A stretch of 58,356 nucleotides of DNA, from NCBI GenBank assembly GCA_947170265.1, contig CAMVSV010000015.1, positions 1 to 58,356 on the forward strand, in the 5' to 3' direction. The position numbers and the translations under genes were made by a program. This DNA is from an uncultured Prevotella sp. Lineage in GTDB: Bacteria; Bacteroidota; Bacteroidia; Bacteroidales; Bacteroidaceae. Below are positions 46,036-55,875 of the stretch, in pieces. Each line of letters opens with the position of its first letter. Positions within the stretch are counted from its first letter, which is position 1. The notes under the pieces are model-generated. The model did no database searches. It was given only the letters and a program-made list of their open reading frames with translations, and was not told where the DNA came from.

Positions 46036-47046
46036 ATGAAATCAAGAGCTACAGTGATAATCCTTGCCATGGCGGCAGTGCTCATGTGCAACGTTACGAG
46101 GGTGGGTGCAAGTCAGCCCGACAGGAAGAAATCAAAGACGGGCAGCAACCACCGCATAGCGCTCGTGCTTGGTGGTGGCGGTGCCAAGGGGGCTGCCCAT
46201 GCCGGGGCACTGAAGGTAATAGAAGAGGCGGGCATCCAGCCAGACATCATAGTGGGTACGAGCATAGGCAGCATCGTGGGCGGGCTCTACAGCTGCGGCT
46301 ACCGTGCTTCCGACCTGCAGCAGATGTTTCAGTCGCAGCAGTGGCTGTCGCTGCTCTCCGACCGTAGGGATGAGTTCCGAAAGAAGTTTCTGGCTCGCGA
46401 CAGCGACAGCACTCTCTATGTGCTCGGCTTTCCTGTAAAGCACAAGGCATCGAAGAAGCATCACAAGGCGGTGGGTGCCGTGCGTGGCAACAACATTGTG
46501 GAGTTGCTCGACTCCATGCTTGACGTGTCGCCCATGGGCTACGACTCGGTGAAGGTGTGGAAGCGGTTCCGCTGTGTGGCGTATGATGCTCGCGAGCATC
46601 AGGAGTATGTGTTCGACCATGGCTCGCTCGTCACAGCCATGCGTGCCTCCATGGCTATTCCTGGAGCTTTCAAGCCCGTGAGGATGGACTCGCTGCAACT
46701 CTTCGACGGTGGACTTATCAACAACCTGCCATGTGATGTGGCGCGAGCCATGGGTGCCGACATCATCATTGCCATCGACCTTACGCAAAACCATCATGAG
46801 GACGATGATGAGCGACCCTCGCTCCGTGAGACCCTTGGTATAGGAGGACTGCTGAACTGGGCTGTGGAGCGTCCCGACCTGAAGAAATACAAGGTCAACG
46901 TTGCAGACTGCGACGTATATATCAACCCCGATCTCAAGGGCTATGGTGCCGGCTCATTCAAACCCGATGCCATCAGCGACATGATTAAGCGTGGTGAGAA
47001 GGCTGCCCGCAAACAGATGAAGGAGCTGAGGAAGATTGGGCGCTGA
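46036..47046 (+). CDS. Patatin-like phospholipase family protein
   Basis: A 336-aa protein with an N-terminal signal/anchor (to about residue 25) and the patatin core: oxyanion loop LGGGGAKGAAHAG, nucleophile Ser in GTSIGS and catalytic Asp in FDGGLINN. It probably hydrolyses phospholipids or acyl esters in the periplasm or outer membrane. There is no POTRA or beta-barrel domain, unlike longer PlpD-type proteins. It is a single gene with its own promoter. Confidence 0.9.
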   Translation: MKSRATVIILAMAAVLMCNVTRVGASQPDRKKSKTGSNHRIALVLGGGGAKGAAHAGALKVIEEAGIQPDIIVGTSIGSIVGGLYSCGYRASDLQQMFQSQQWLSLLSDRRDEFRKKFLARDSDSTLYVLGFPVKHKASKKHHKAVGAVRGNNIVELLDSMLDVSPMGYDSVKVWKRFRCVAYDAREHQEYVFDHGSLVTAMRASMAIPGAFKPVRMDSLQLFDGGLINNLPCDVARAMGADIIIAIDLTQNHHEDDDERPSLRETLGIGGLLNWAVERPDLKKYKVNVADCDVYINPDLKGYGAGSFKPDAISDMIKRGEKAARKQMKELRKIGR

Positions 47047-47357
47047 GCAAGGCGGCAGTCTTCGCTCCGAAGCCTTTGACCGGTAAATACAAGAAGAGTG
47101 CCAAAGTCTCACGACTTCGGCACTCCAACCTTAAAAACTAATACCATGAAAAAAATATTTTTTTATTCTTGTATTCCGATAAATCTTATTGCGAATATGG
47201 ACTTCCTTGCGGCAGCCACAAATTCGAGACAAATTTAAGAATAATTTCCGACATAGCCAAATTTTAGGCGATTTTTCTTTGTCTTCAAATGAAAATTGGA
47301 GTATAAACATGAAAATGAAGTGCAGAGAGAAGCTTTTTACGGGCTGCCTTGCGCTCC
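47047..47357. other. Intergenic region after the patatin gene
   Basis: Holds an imperfect hairpin GAGTGCC(A)AAGTC / GACTT(C)GGCACTC at about 47096-47125 without a T run, and an AT-rich stretch with no convincing gene. The open frame from 47189 runs into the antisense of the next gene and was discarded. Confidence 0.5.
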
Positions 47358-48014
47358 TTACATCAGTGTGGTGCTCTCACCGTCGCGCCATGCCTCGAAG
47401 TAGGGCGGCTCATCGTGGAGCTGTATGTCGTCGTAGAGAAACGGCACTATCACCGTGCCCTCGCCGTCGGGGCTCACCAGTCCGAACCTGCCGTTGCGCT
47501 GGGCTATCACGGGCATCGTGGTGAGGTCGTCAACATAGACGTAGGGTGTGCGCAGGAAGTCGTAGATGGCGGGTACGAGCACGCGTCCGTCGTGGGTGGC
47601 TATGCCATAGTGTCCGTCGGCAGACTCTATTATCTTGTGAAACTGCTTGTATTTTTCCTTCACGCGTTTCACATAGAAGGTCATGCGTCTCTCGTCGGCG
47701 AGCATCTCGGTGAAATAGGAATAGGTGTCGCAGTAGTCTGCCATGGCGCGTGCCACCACGAGTTTCCAGTCGAGCCCGTCAATGCTGTGGCGGTTCAGGT
47801 CGATATAGCGTGCGAGGGCTTGTTCGCGCTGTGGCAGCGGCAGCTCTCTGAGCCTTTGTTCGAAGCGGGTCATGTGGCTGTGGCTTCCTTTCATGGCTTT
47901 TATATACCTGTGCATCTGTCGTGACACTTCGTCGCATACGAACTTGTCGATCTGTTGCAGCTCTATTGGGTCGGCATATAGTTTCTCGAAGTTTTCCAGT
48001 GTTATAGTTTCCAT
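47358..48014 (-). CDS. WG-repeat protein
   Basis: A 218-aa protein without a signal peptide. The N-terminal half (1-135) is helical and charged. The C-terminal part contains WG/KWG-like beta units (GHYGIATHDGRVLVPAIYDF and GRFGLVSPDGEGTVIVPFLY). Such repeats are found in many Bacteroidetes proteins and give no clear function. It has its own -7 box at 48045-48052. Confidence 0.7.
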   Translation of the reverse strand: METITLENFEKLYADPIELQQIDKFVCDEVSRQMHRYIKAMKGSHSHMTRFEQRLRELPLPQREQALARYIDLNRHSIDGLDWKLVVARAMADYCDTYSYFTEMLADERRMTFYVKRVKEKYKQFHKIIESADGHYGIATHDGRVLVPAIYDFLRTPYVYVDDLTTMPVIAQRNGRFGLVSPDGEGTVIVPFLYDDIQLHDEPPYFEAWRDGESTTLM

Positions 48015-48044
48015 GGTTGTATGTTTTTAGTGCTTGTATATCTG

Positions 48045-48052
48045 CAAAATTA
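48045..48052 (-). promoter_or_regulatory. -7 box for the WG-repeat gene
   Basis: CAAAATTA on plus reads TAATTTTG on minus, about 30 bases before the ATG. Confidence 0.5.
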
Positions 48053-48129
48053 TAAAATTAGTCAGACTTTAAAGAAACAACCATGTTTTTTTCTTTTCAT
48101 CTCTTGTTTTTTTCATTAAGTGCTATCCG

Positions 48130-49122
48130 CTACCTTTCTTTTTGGGTAAGCCAATGGGGCTTGCAGTTTATTATCTGTATGGGAATGTTTTCCGTGGTGA
48201 GCGAGTCTTTCGTCACTGTGAGTCTCACTGCCAGTGCCTTGGTGTTGATGGGCTTGGTCTGGTCGAAGATGAAGTTGCCGATGGAGTAGTAGATGGGTTT
48301 GCCGCGGTAGGTCTCGTGGGTCTGCAGGGTGTGGGTGTGGTGGCATATCAGTGCGTCGGCACCGGCATTTATCAGCTTGTGTGCCTGCATGATTTGCTGT
48401 GGCAGCGGTTTCATGGTATGTTCCCAGCCCCAGTGCAGGCTTACAATGATGATGCACTGTGGGTCGCGGTGTCGCAGTGAGAGTATTCTTGCCGTGATGC
48501 TGTCTATGGGTTCCTGACTCACCGAGGTGGTGTGGGGCAGTGTGGGGAAGTTCTCGAACTGGAGTTGGTTTGAGGCAATCATCCAGATGTGGCGCGGCAG
48601 ACTGTCGATGAGCACGGGCTGTGAGGCCTCGTCCATGGTGGCACCGGCTCCTATGGCTGTTATGCCCGCCTTCTCAATGTTTGCCTTGGTGTCGGCAAGC
48701 CCCTTGCGTCCCTGGTCTATGCTGTGGTTGTTGGCGAGGTTCAGGTGGGTGAAGCCGTGGTCTCTGAGTGTGGGCAGCCATTCGGGCTCTGCCCTGAAGA
48801 TGAAATGCTTGAATACGGGTTGCTTTATTTTCGTGGCTGGACATTCAAGGTTGCCCACCACATGGTTGCAAGAGCGTAGCAGCGAGTCGGTGCGGGGCAG
48901 AAACAGTGCGTCGGCTCCCTGATGTCCTATCACCGTTCTCACTCCGCGGTCGAGGAGTATGTCTCCGGTGAAGAGCAGCGTGGTGGTGTCTCTGTGGATG
49001 TTGTTCGTTGCCGTGGCGTTGCTTTGTGCCGTGGCGTTGATGGTAAACAGAAAAGCCACCGCAAGAAGTGCCGCTGGTGCCCTTCTTGTGGTGGCTTTTG
49101 TTGTTGTGCTATTATGTGTCAT
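48130..49122 (-). CDS. CapA-family metallophosphatase-like protein
   Basis: A 330-aa exported protein with a signal peptide (to about 32) and the CapA/PGA_cap fold: FTGDILLDRG, VGNLECPAT, LNLANNHSIDQG, SLHWGWEH and ICHHTHTLQ, the usual metal-ligand motifs. Family members take part in poly-gamma-glutamate capsule synthesis, but no capB or capC is nearby, so a polyglutamate role is not supported. It is the last gene of a four-gene exported-protein run, 13 bases after the DUF3160 gene. Confidence 0.88.
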   Translation of the reverse strand: MTHNSTTTKATTRRAPAALLAVAFLFTINATAQSNATATNNIHRDTTTLLFTGDILLDRGVRTVIGHQGADALFLPRTDSLLRSCNHVVGNLECPATKIKQPVFKHFIFRAEPEWLPTLRDHGFTHLNLANNHSIDQGRKGLADTKANIEKAGITAIGAGATMDEASQPVLIDSLPRHIWMIASNQLQFENFPTLPHTTSVSQEPIDSITARILSLRHRDPQCIIIVSLHWGWEHTMKPLPQQIMQAHKLINAGADALICHHTHTLQTHETYRGKPIYYSIGNFIFDQTKPINTKALAVRLTVTKDSLTTENIPIQIINCKPHWLTQKER

Positions 49123-49135
49123 GGTGGACTGATGG

Positions 49136-51544
49136 TCAGCATCCTGAAGAGTAGAACACCACCTCGTCGTCCTTGGGCAGCACCTTCAGAGGCACTGTTA
49201 TCTCGTCCATCCACGACGGTATGCCTCGTGTGGGATATTGCTTGAGCATCTCCTGCCACTCCTCGTCGGTGAGACGCTGCTCATAAATGGGTCGGGTGAA
49301 CTCACGGTAGGAGAACACGCCTCCGCGCATGAGATAGAGGTATTTGCCCACAGGCACCACTACATAAATCTGGTATGCCGGTCCCACGCCTTCATAGAGA
49401 ATGCCTTTCTCTGGGTTGTTGTCGCCGTTGGCGGTATACACGTCGGCAATCACTGCCATCTGCTTGTCGGGACCGTTCACGTCGTCCCATCCCATGAGGT
49501 TCTGGTCGTCGTCTCTGAGCAGGTCGAGGGTAATCCATTCTATGGTGGAGCCTATGACGCTGATGTTGCCATAGTCAATCTCGGTGAGCGGCTCGCCGTT
49601 GAGTTCCTTGTTGCTGATGTCGAGCAGCTCCTCGCCGAGTTCCTTGATGTTGCCTGTGGTGCTTCCAACCTTTTGTGTGTCGAGGTTGTATTTGTTTATG
49701 ATTCTTTCGGTGGCATTCACCAAGTCTATGGCCTTACTCCAGAAGGCAACGTTGGGTTCCACATATCCTTTCACGATGGCTGCTGGTGGTCCGCCGTCTC
49801 CACACTCGGCAGCCATGGGTTGCTTGGCATAGAGTATGGCATCGTGCTTGAGCTCAGCCCATGAGGCGAGGGCGGTGTTGAGGTCTTTCTTTCCCCATTG
49901 CGGCGTGGCCATGAAGTAGGGCATGCGCTGGTCTTTGGCGGTGGTGAGTGTGGTGAGGGCGTCAATCCATCGTGTTGCCACGGTGGCATTCCATTCAATC
50001 TCGCCCATGCGCTTCTTCATCTTGTTGAGCGTGGGCAGGTAGTCTTCCCACTGCTTGTCCTGCTGAAGTTCATCGGTGAGCACCTGTTGTGCCTTGGTGC
50101 TTCCCGTGGCGGCAAACACGTCGAGACCCATGGGGTATGCGCGCTTGGATATTTCGTTCTTGGCATCGATGAGCTCGTTGAGAACCTCAGCATCGGGTTG
50201 GTAGCGTTGTGGCATGAGGTTTATCTTGTATGGACTTGACTTTTCGAACTTCGGACGTATTCGTGTCTGTTGTTGTGCGAGATCCTCAATGTCTTTTTTC
50301 ACCTTCTTGAGCTCTTTCTTGTTTTTAAGGAGCGAGGAGGCGGTGGCATTGTGCTTCTGCATGATGTCCCACACCTGGAGTATGGTGATGTTGTCAGGCT
50401 CGCCCATGAAGAATGTTATGGGTTCGAATATGGTGTTGTAGAGGCGCAGGGCTGCCGGGTCACCAGCCACGGCTTCGGCAAGTAGTATGGCTGCGTTGAG
50501 CTGCTGCGGTTTGTCGGTGCCGAAGGGTGCTGTCTGCATCCACATCATGGCACGGAAATAGCGCTGGCATGCCTCCGAGCGGGTGTAGTGTCCGCGTGGT
50601 CGGAACAGCGAATATGGGAATTTTATTTTTGTATATCCGAGAAACTCAGAGATGTTGTTCTCGGTGACGGTGGCGTTCTGCACTTCCTCGGCACCCATGT
50701 CGGCATAGCTGGCGGGCAGAGGCTTGAGCGGCTCGTTGGTGATGAGTGCGAGAGCCACGGCGGCAAACGTCTGATTGTATTCTGCCGCAGCCTTCTCTTC
50801 CTTGCTGGTGGCATTGGCAATTCTCTCTCCCATTTGGTTGTAGAGGTTCAGCGCGAGTTTCTCAACGACGGAAACGAAGTGGGTCTCTTCAATGTCGCGG
50901 AGCACGCAGTCGAAATAGAAGTGGAACATCTGCAGGAAGAGGTCGGTGGTGACGAAGCTCGGGAAATCGTCGTAGTCGTTTTTCTCATAGATGTGGAACA
51001 GCTGGTCTTTGTCGTCGGGCACTATGGCGAAACCGTATCTGGCGAGTGCGTTGTCGAGCTTCGGGTCTATTTCCTCGAGCTGGTAGTTGTTTATTATATC
51101 ACTGGTATTGACGATGAAATCGGGATTTCCAGTGTTGAAATAGGTCTCCTGCAACTCTTTCTCCCGTTGCAGGAGCTTCTTCACGAAGGCTTGTTCCTGC
51201 GGAGTGTATTTGAGAGGGAAGTCGAGTAGGTTGCCGTCTTTGTCATATCCGAGCTCTTCTTCCTGACGGTTGAAGCGGTCCCACATCTTGTCGTTATACC
51301 ATGTGGTGCTTGCAAAGAGGCTCCTGAGCTCAGCATCCATGAAGATGTAGCCTTGCTTGGCAGCGAAGGAGTTGCGTAGCACACGCAGCTCGCTCATTGA
51401 GAGCTGCGATATGTCCATGTTGGTGTCTACCTTCCTGAGGTTTTCCACCACGAGGTGTCCTTTTCCCGGAATTACCTTTGGCTGTTGTGCTGATGCTGTA
51501 GTGACAGCAAGGGTTAGCAGCACGAGAGTGATGATTTTTTTCAT
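49136..51544 (-). CDS. DUF3160 family exported protein
   Basis: An 802-aa protein with a signal peptide (MKKIITLVLLTLAVTTASAQ) and the DUF3160 body, largely helical: 'FPSFVTTDLFLQMFHFYFDCVLRDIEE' region, 'YTRSEACQRYFRAMMWMQTAPFG', and 'VGPAYQIYVVVPVGKYLYLMRGGVFSYREF' near the end. It is periplasmic or surface-located and its function is unknown. It lies ten bases after the small VCBS-like gene and 13 before capA, so the three are probably co-transcribed. Confidence 0.85.
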   Translation of the reverse strand: MKKIITLVLLTLAVTTASAQQPKVIPGKGHLVVENLRKVDTNMDISQLSMSELRVLRNSFAAKQGYIFMDAELRSLFASTTWYNDKMWDRFNRQEEELGYDKDGNLLDFPLKYTPQEQAFVKKLLQREKELQETYFNTGNPDFIVNTSDIINNYQLEEIDPKLDNALARYGFAIVPDDKDQLFHIYEKNDYDDFPSFVTTDLFLQMFHFYFDCVLRDIEETHFVSVVEKLALNLYNQMGERIANATSKEEKAAAEYNQTFAAVALALITNEPLKPLPASYADMGAEEVQNATVTENNISEFLGYTKIKFPYSLFRPRGHYTRSEACQRYFRAMMWMQTAPFGTDKPQQLNAAILLAEAVAGDPAALRLYNTIFEPITFFMGEPDNITILQVWDIMQKHNATASSLLKNKKELKKVKKDIEDLAQQQTRIRPKFEKSSPYKINLMPQRYQPDAEVLNELIDAKNEISKRAYPMGLDVFAATGSTKAQQVLTDELQQDKQWEDYLPTLNKMKKRMGEIEWNATVATRWIDALTTLTTAKDQRMPYFMATPQWGKKDLNTALASWAELKHDAILYAKQPMAAECGDGGPPAAIVKGYVEPNVAFWSKAIDLVNATERIINKYNLDTQKVGSTTGNIKELGEELLDISNKELNGEPLTEIDYGNISVIGSTIEWITLDLLRDDDQNLMGWDDVNGPDKQMAVIADVYTANGDNNPEKGILYEGVGPAYQIYVVVPVGKYLYLMRGGVFSYREFTRPIYEQRLTDEEWQEMLKQYPTRGIPSWMDEITVPLKVLPKDDEVVFYSSGC

Positions 51545-51554
51545 ATCGTTAATG

Positions 51555-52058
51555 TTAAAGGTTAGGGTCGTTGAATGTCTTGAGTGCGCTGGCGTAGTCG
51601 GTGTCTCTTGCCAGGAACCTTACGAAGCTCATGCCGAAGCTCCTCCACTGATAGTCGGCAACATACCATTGCCCGGTGGCTGAGGTCTCGAGGCTGCGTA
51701 TGCGTCCGTCTATAAACCTGAAGTCGTGGAGTATGCCGCCGAGCTTGGAGCCCATCCAAAGCGGTCGTATGTGTCCCTTGTGGTTCTTGAACACAAACAG
51801 TCGGTGTCCTTTCTCCTTTCGGAAACGGGTGGTTTTTATCACTCCCACCATGGCGTCGATGCTCCCGTCGCCGTCTACGTCGCCCGTCTGAAACTGGTAT
51901 ACGGGATGTGGCAGCTTCCACTGGCTCTGTCCGTGGTCGGTGTATAGCGAGAGCACGCTCAGACTGTCGCTCTCGGTGGTGAGTGCGAAAGTCTGAGCGT
52001 GGCTCTGTGTTGCTGTGAGCAGCGCAAGAAATGTTGTTATGGCTGCCTGGGGTATCAT
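51555..52058 (-). CDS. Small exported VCBS/FG-GAP-like protein
   Basis: A 167-aa protein with a signal peptide (to about 21) and one calcium-type loop GDVDGDGSIDAMVG, as in FG-GAP/VCBS repeats, in a beta-rich body. One repeat cannot make a propeller alone, so it may form part of a larger assembly. Position between a Trx-like lipoprotein and DUF3160 suggests a shared cell-envelope role. Confidence 0.7.
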   Translation of the reverse strand: MIPQAAITTFLALLTATQSHAQTFALTTESDSLSVLSLYTDHGQSQWKLPHPVYQFQTGDVDGDGSIDAMVGVIKTTRFRKEKGHRLFVFKNHKGHIRPLWMGSKLGGILHDFRFIDGRIRSLETSATGQWYVADYQWRSFGMSFVRFLARDTDYASALKTFNDPNL

Positions 52059-52131
52059 TGTTTTTCGTGGTTAGTTACTCTGTCGTGGCTTTTATAGTCG
52101 TCACGAGACTTTCTGTGTAGCCGTTCCTTCA

Positions 52132-53310
52132 CTAAAGGAGTCTTTCTATCTCTGCCGCGATGTCCTTTATCTGTGACGGGTTGCGCACTATGTTGTTGTC
52201 GCGGTCGATGAGGTAGAACACCGGTGAAGAGCTCACGGGTGCGAGATAAGCCTCGCTGCTGTTGCCGTTCTCATAGACACACACCCACGGCAGGGCTGCT
52301 GTCTGTGTCTTCCAGAAGTGCTCGTTCTCGTCAAGCGACACCTGGTATATCTCCAGTCCGCGGTCGTGGTAGCGGTTGTATATCTCGCGCAGTGCCATGA
52401 TGAACTCGGTGGAGCCGTCGCTGTCGAACACATGGAAGTTCAGGAGCACCACCTTTCCTTTGAACTCGGTGAGATGGCGCAGGTGTCCGTGGTTGTCCAT
52501 TAGCGGCAGGTCTATCACTCCCGACTCGCTCACCTTCGATGGGTCTATCTTTAGCTCCACAGGGTTGTTCTGTGCCCTCAGTATACGCTGGTCTTTCATT
52601 CCCTCGATGGCAATGTTGTGCAGGTTCTTTCCGCGCTCGGAGTAGGGATAGTTGGCATCCCAGCTGGTGGCTACGGCTCCGAACACCTTCACGTCGTCGT
52701 TGCTCTCGTGGGGATTGAAGATGAGCGAGCTCTGGTTGTTCACCGTGATAAACTGGAAGAGGGCGAAGTAAGCGTAGGCTTTCATGGGTTCCTTGAAGAT
52801 GTAGTTGCGCTTCACGTCATCCTTGTAAGCCTCCACCATCTGTCTTATGGCATTGCGGGTGGAGTCAACGCCGAAGGCCGGGTTGTTGGCAATGGCCTGG
52901 CAGCGTTGTTGCAGTGCTATCTGCTTTATGGCAAGCTCTTTTATCTTCTCGTTCTCGTAGGAGCCTTTGGTGGTATAGTCTGTAGCCATCATCGGATAGC
53001 TTGCCTTCACGTTCACTGTTTCGGTGGAGTCGATGGCAATGTTTATGATCTGTCCGGCTATGCGAAGGCGGTAGAACTCAGGATTGGCGGCTTCGTCGCC
53101 TTCAAAGGCGAAAGTGCCCTTTTCATCGAGCTTCACCGAATCGAGCGTGGTGAAACCGTCGAGCCCATTGTGTTCGAAGAAGAGCACGGAGTCCTTGGCG
53201 TTGAGTATCGTTCCTTCAACGTGGTATTTCTCGTTGTTGCACGATATGAATGTCATTGCAGCCAACACTGCGGCTGCGAAGGAGGGTAGTGAGTATGTTC
53301 TTTTTCCCAT
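52132..53310 (-). CDS. Thioredoxin-fold lipoprotein with DUF4369 domain, lacking CxxC
   Basis: A 392-aa lipoprotein: lipobox TFISC with Cys24, a DUF4369-like beta domain (about 30-115), a helical linker and a TlpA/AhpC-type thioredoxin fold (about 262-392). At the place where TlpA proteins have WxxWCxxC the sequence is FHVFDSDGST, so both redox cysteines are missing. Disulfide chemistry is therefore unlikely, and a binding or scaffold role is possible. It begins the four-gene run through capA and has a -7 box at 53334-53341. Confidence 0.8.
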   Translation of the reverse strand: MGKRTYSLPSFAAAVLAAMTFISCNNEKYHVEGTILNAKDSVLFFEHNGLDGFTTLDSVKLDEKGTFAFEGDEAANPEFYRLRIAGQIINIAIDSTETVNVKASYPMMATDYTTKGSYENEKIKELAIKQIALQQRCQAIANNPAFGVDSTRNAIRQMVEAYKDDVKRNYIFKEPMKAYAYFALFQFITVNNQSSLIFNPHESNDDVKVFGAVATSWDANYPYSERGKNLHNIAIEGMKDQRILRAQNNPVELKIDPSKVSESGVIDLPLMDNHGHLRHLTEFKGKVVLLNFHVFDSDGSTEFIMALREIYNRYHDRGLEIYQVSLDENEHFWKTQTAALPWVCVYENGNSSEAYLAPVSSSPVFYLIDRDNNIVRNPSQIKDIAAEIERLL

Positions 53311-53333
53311 TTTCTTATCTCGTTATTTTTCGG

Positions 53334-53341
53334 CAAAGATA
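53334..53341 (-). promoter_or_regulatory. -7 box for the exported-protein operon
   Basis: CAAAGATA on plus reads TATCTTTG on minus, 23 bases before the ATG at 53310. Confidence 0.6.
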
Positions 53342-53409
53342 AGCATTAATGAGCAGAACACAAAAGATTTGTCAGTTTTCTTGCCGATTTCCAACAGCTT
53401 TGTAGCCGC

Positions 53410-55500
53410 TTAGCCTATCACCACTTTCTTCCTGTTTACTATATATATGCCTTTGGGCAGGCGGCTGCTGTAGCCTGCGGTACCGACACGTTGTCCGTGG
53501 ATGGTGTATACGGCAGCGCCGGTGAGTCGGTCGGTGGTATTCCTTGCGGTGGGGAGGCTTATGGTTGTGGTCACCGTCTCCACGTCGAGCCACGTCTCTC
53601 CGATGAGTACCTTCGACTTTCCTTCAAGCTCCAGTCCGGCACCGTTGGGATATTGGTTGCTGCCGTTGTTGCTCACTATCACCTGTCCGTAGGCGAGGTT
53701 CTCGGGCACGTCGTAAACATACCATGTGCCCGAGATTCCGTTTATGGTGAGGTTGGTGGCGGCTCTCATGGCTTCACCGGGCCATGAGCCGTTGGTTATC
53801 TCTCCGTCGTTGTAGTATACATAGCAGCTCACATCGTTCCAGTTGTTGGCGTTGTTGTAGTATACCTTAGTACCTTCGGCGGGGTCTTTCTTGGTGTAGG
53901 TGGCTGTGCCGCTGTTCTCGTTGCCCTCGCTGTCGGTGGCGCGCCATGTTATCGTTATCTTGCTGCCGTATGATGCTCCTTTGCCTATGGTCACGGTGGT
54001 GGTGCCGGTGAAGGCAGTCTCCTCACCGCCGTCTATTGCTATCCATGCCTTGGTTGCATTGTTTGTCGTGGCAGTCACGGAGAGCGTTTCCGTGGTGAAC
54101 GAGCCGCCGTTTGGTGAGAGCATCACGCGTGGTTTGCTGTCGGCATATATCACTGCTATGCCTTTTTCACCTATGGTACCGCTGATCTCGGTGTCGGTCA
54201 CGGTGAAAGTGTTGCCGCTGACCATGTCCACATAGGTGCCTGGAGTGGTAATCGAACCGGCATTGGTGGCTGTCACCTCGCCGCTGCCCGAGCCTTTCAC
54301 GATTATGGCTCCACCTTCGCGGCACGACGAAGCCACACCGTTTCTTATGGCATACTGTTCAGGTTGTCCAGCCAGTGCATTGTGGAACTTGTTCACCTCT
54401 GCCACCTCCTTGTCCTTGAAGTGCAGGCTGCCCTTGTCGCCCATCTGTGCGCTCAGACCTGCCTGGCTGCCTCCGTTGGGGCGTGAGAAGTAGAGTGCCG
54501 GTATGCCGTTGTGGCTTGCTGCTATGGCGTAGGCGCGGTCTACTACGTTCTGGTCCACTCCTACCGACTGGTCGCCGGAGTTGCAGAAGGTGTCGTGGCT
54601 CTCGCCCCAGTACACGAGCTTCGTGGTGTTGTAGCGGTTGGCAAGATTGGAGCCGTTCGACGGCACGTTGCCCTGCTTCAGCGCTCCGAGCACCTGATTG
54701 GTGCCATACTGGCTGTCGGTTATGCTCATCATCGAAAGGTATTCGGGGAAAATCTTAGAGGCGTCGCCGCCTGTGCTGCCGAGTATCTCACCGTAGTTGA
54801 ACATGTCGGCATCGAGCACCACCGGCCAGAAGTTGTCGCCCTCTGAGGGCACGCCTATGTGCTTGGCAGCGTCCCAGCGTATGCCGTCAACGCCCACCGA
54901 CTTCAGCTCCTGCACATATTTCCTTATCTCCTGCTGGTTATCGGCATCCTCGGTGCGAATGTCATACATGCCGATGTTGCCGTGGGTCACTGCCTCGCGG
55001 TTGCTGTAGTCCCACACGCCGCCCTCGGTGTGGTAGTGCTTGGTGTCCTGCCAGTAGGCGGGGAGGTTGGAAATCTCGTTGCCGTTGAACGACACGGTGT
55101 GGTTTGCCACCACGTCAACGATGATCTTTATGCCGTATTTGTGGGCTTCGGTGCAGAGGCTCTTCAGGTCGTCCTTGCTTCCGAGTATTGTGGTGCCGAT
55201 GGTGAAGCCCCACGGACGATACACGTCATACCATATCGTGCGGTAGTTGCGGTTGGGCTGTGCCGGTGAGGTCTGTATGGTGTTGAATCCTGCCTCGGCA
55301 ATGGCGGGCAGCTCGGCTTCAATGTCCTTGAACTTCCATTCAAAGCAGTGTAGTATCACTCCGTCCTGTATCTTGGCAGGAAGGGTGTTGTTGTCGGCAG
55401 CCTTCACGGCAGTCTGACAGAATAATAGCAGTGCGAGCATTCCGAGCAGTCTGCTTATGCGGAACGTTCTGAAATCGTTGCTGTTAGGTGTAGCTTTCAT
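53410..55500 (-). CDS. Secreted GH13 alpha-amylase with CBM26 starch-binding module
   Basis: About 696 aa from MKATPNSNDF, with a long signal peptide ending near residue 35. GH13 motifs are complete: VDVVANH, GVDGIRWDAAKH (nucleophile Asp210), NYGEILG (acid/base Glu238) and GESHDT (Asp303). A CBM26-like starch-binding domain follows near 545-640 (VYYNNANNWNDVSCYVYYNDG), then a sorting-like tail (IHGQRVG...LPKGIYIVNRKKV). It hydrolyses starch at the cell surface. An ATG at 55557 lies inside the promoter box, so 55500 is preferred. Confidence 0.9.
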   Translation of the reverse strand: MKATPNSNDFRTFRISRLLGMLALLLFCQTAVKAADNNTLPAKIQDGVILHCFEWKFKDIEAELPAIAEAGFNTIQTSPAQPNRNYRTIWYDVYRPWGFTIGTTILGSKDDLKSLCTEAHKYGIKIIVDVVANHTVSFNGNEISNLPAYWQDTKHYHTEGGVWDYSNREAVTHGNIGMYDIRTEDADNQQEIRKYVQELKSVGVDGIRWDAAKHIGVPSEGDNFWPVVLDADMFNYGEILGSTGGDASKIFPEYLSMMSITDSQYGTNQVLGALKQGNVPSNGSNLANRYNTTKLVYWGESHDTFCNSGDQSVGVDQNVVDRAYAIAASHNGIPALYFSRPNGGSQAGLSAQMGDKGSLHFKDKEVAEVNKFHNALAGQPEQYAIRNGVASSCREGGAIIVKGSGSGEVTATNAGSITTPGTYVDMVSGNTFTVTDTEISGTIGEKGIAVIYADSKPRVMLSPNGGSFTTETLSVTATTNNATKAWIAIDGGEETAFTGTTTVTIGKGASYGSKITITWRATDSEGNENSGTATYTKKDPAEGTKVYYNNANNWNDVSCYVYYNDGEITNGSWPGEAMRAATNLTINGISGTWYVYDVPENLAYGQVIVSNNGSNQYPNGAGLELEGKSKVLIGETWLDVETVTTTISLPTARNTTDRLTGAAVYTIHGQRVGTAGYSSRLPKGIYIVNRKKVVIG

Positions 55501-55544
55501 TCTCTTAATTGTTTTGGATGTGAGTAATAATAAGTTTCTGTTGG

Positions 55545-55552
55545 CAAAATTA
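55545..55552 (-). promoter_or_regulatory. -7 box for the alpha-amylase gene
   Basis: CAAAATTA on plus reads TAATTTTG on minus, about 44 bases before the ATG at 55500. Confidence 0.5.
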
Positions 55553-55557
55553 CACAT

Positions 55558-55875
55558 ATTTGAGATACGTTGGCATAGGTTACTCCATTGCCTAACATAA
55601 ATCTAAGTGCTATTGTTGTCTATCATTCTGACAATAAGCCTGTTGTCATTGCCTGTGGTGCGTGTTTTTCTAAATCGGTTACAATGTGTTTTTCGTGGTT
55701 TTTTCCCATCGTTTCATCTGATGTTTAGGCAGTTGTGAATGGCAAATGTTGTTTTTTCGCAGTTTTTATTCGTTTATTACTTATTAAATAGGTATCTTTG
55801 CAGCGTTTTTGTGGCGACAAATGGTTTGCCACTTCGATGTTAGTCAAAACAATAAGTTATTTTTTTAATTTTTAG
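55558..55875. other. Divergent intergenic region between amylase and pnp
   Basis: 318 bp, AT-rich, with the pnp -7 box at 55793-55800 on the plus strand and the amylase box just outside on the minus strand. No small gene or clear structured RNA was seen. Confidence 0.6.
55793..55800 (+). promoter_or_regulatory. -7 box for pnp
   Basis: TATCTTTG, giving a leader of about 70 bases before the pnp ATG. PNPase leaders are often self-regulated, but no clear hairpin was identified here. Confidence 0.55.

Noticed and set aside
48130..49122. Poly-gamma-glutamate capsule operon
   Set aside because: Only a CapA-like protein is present; capB and capC partners are absent.
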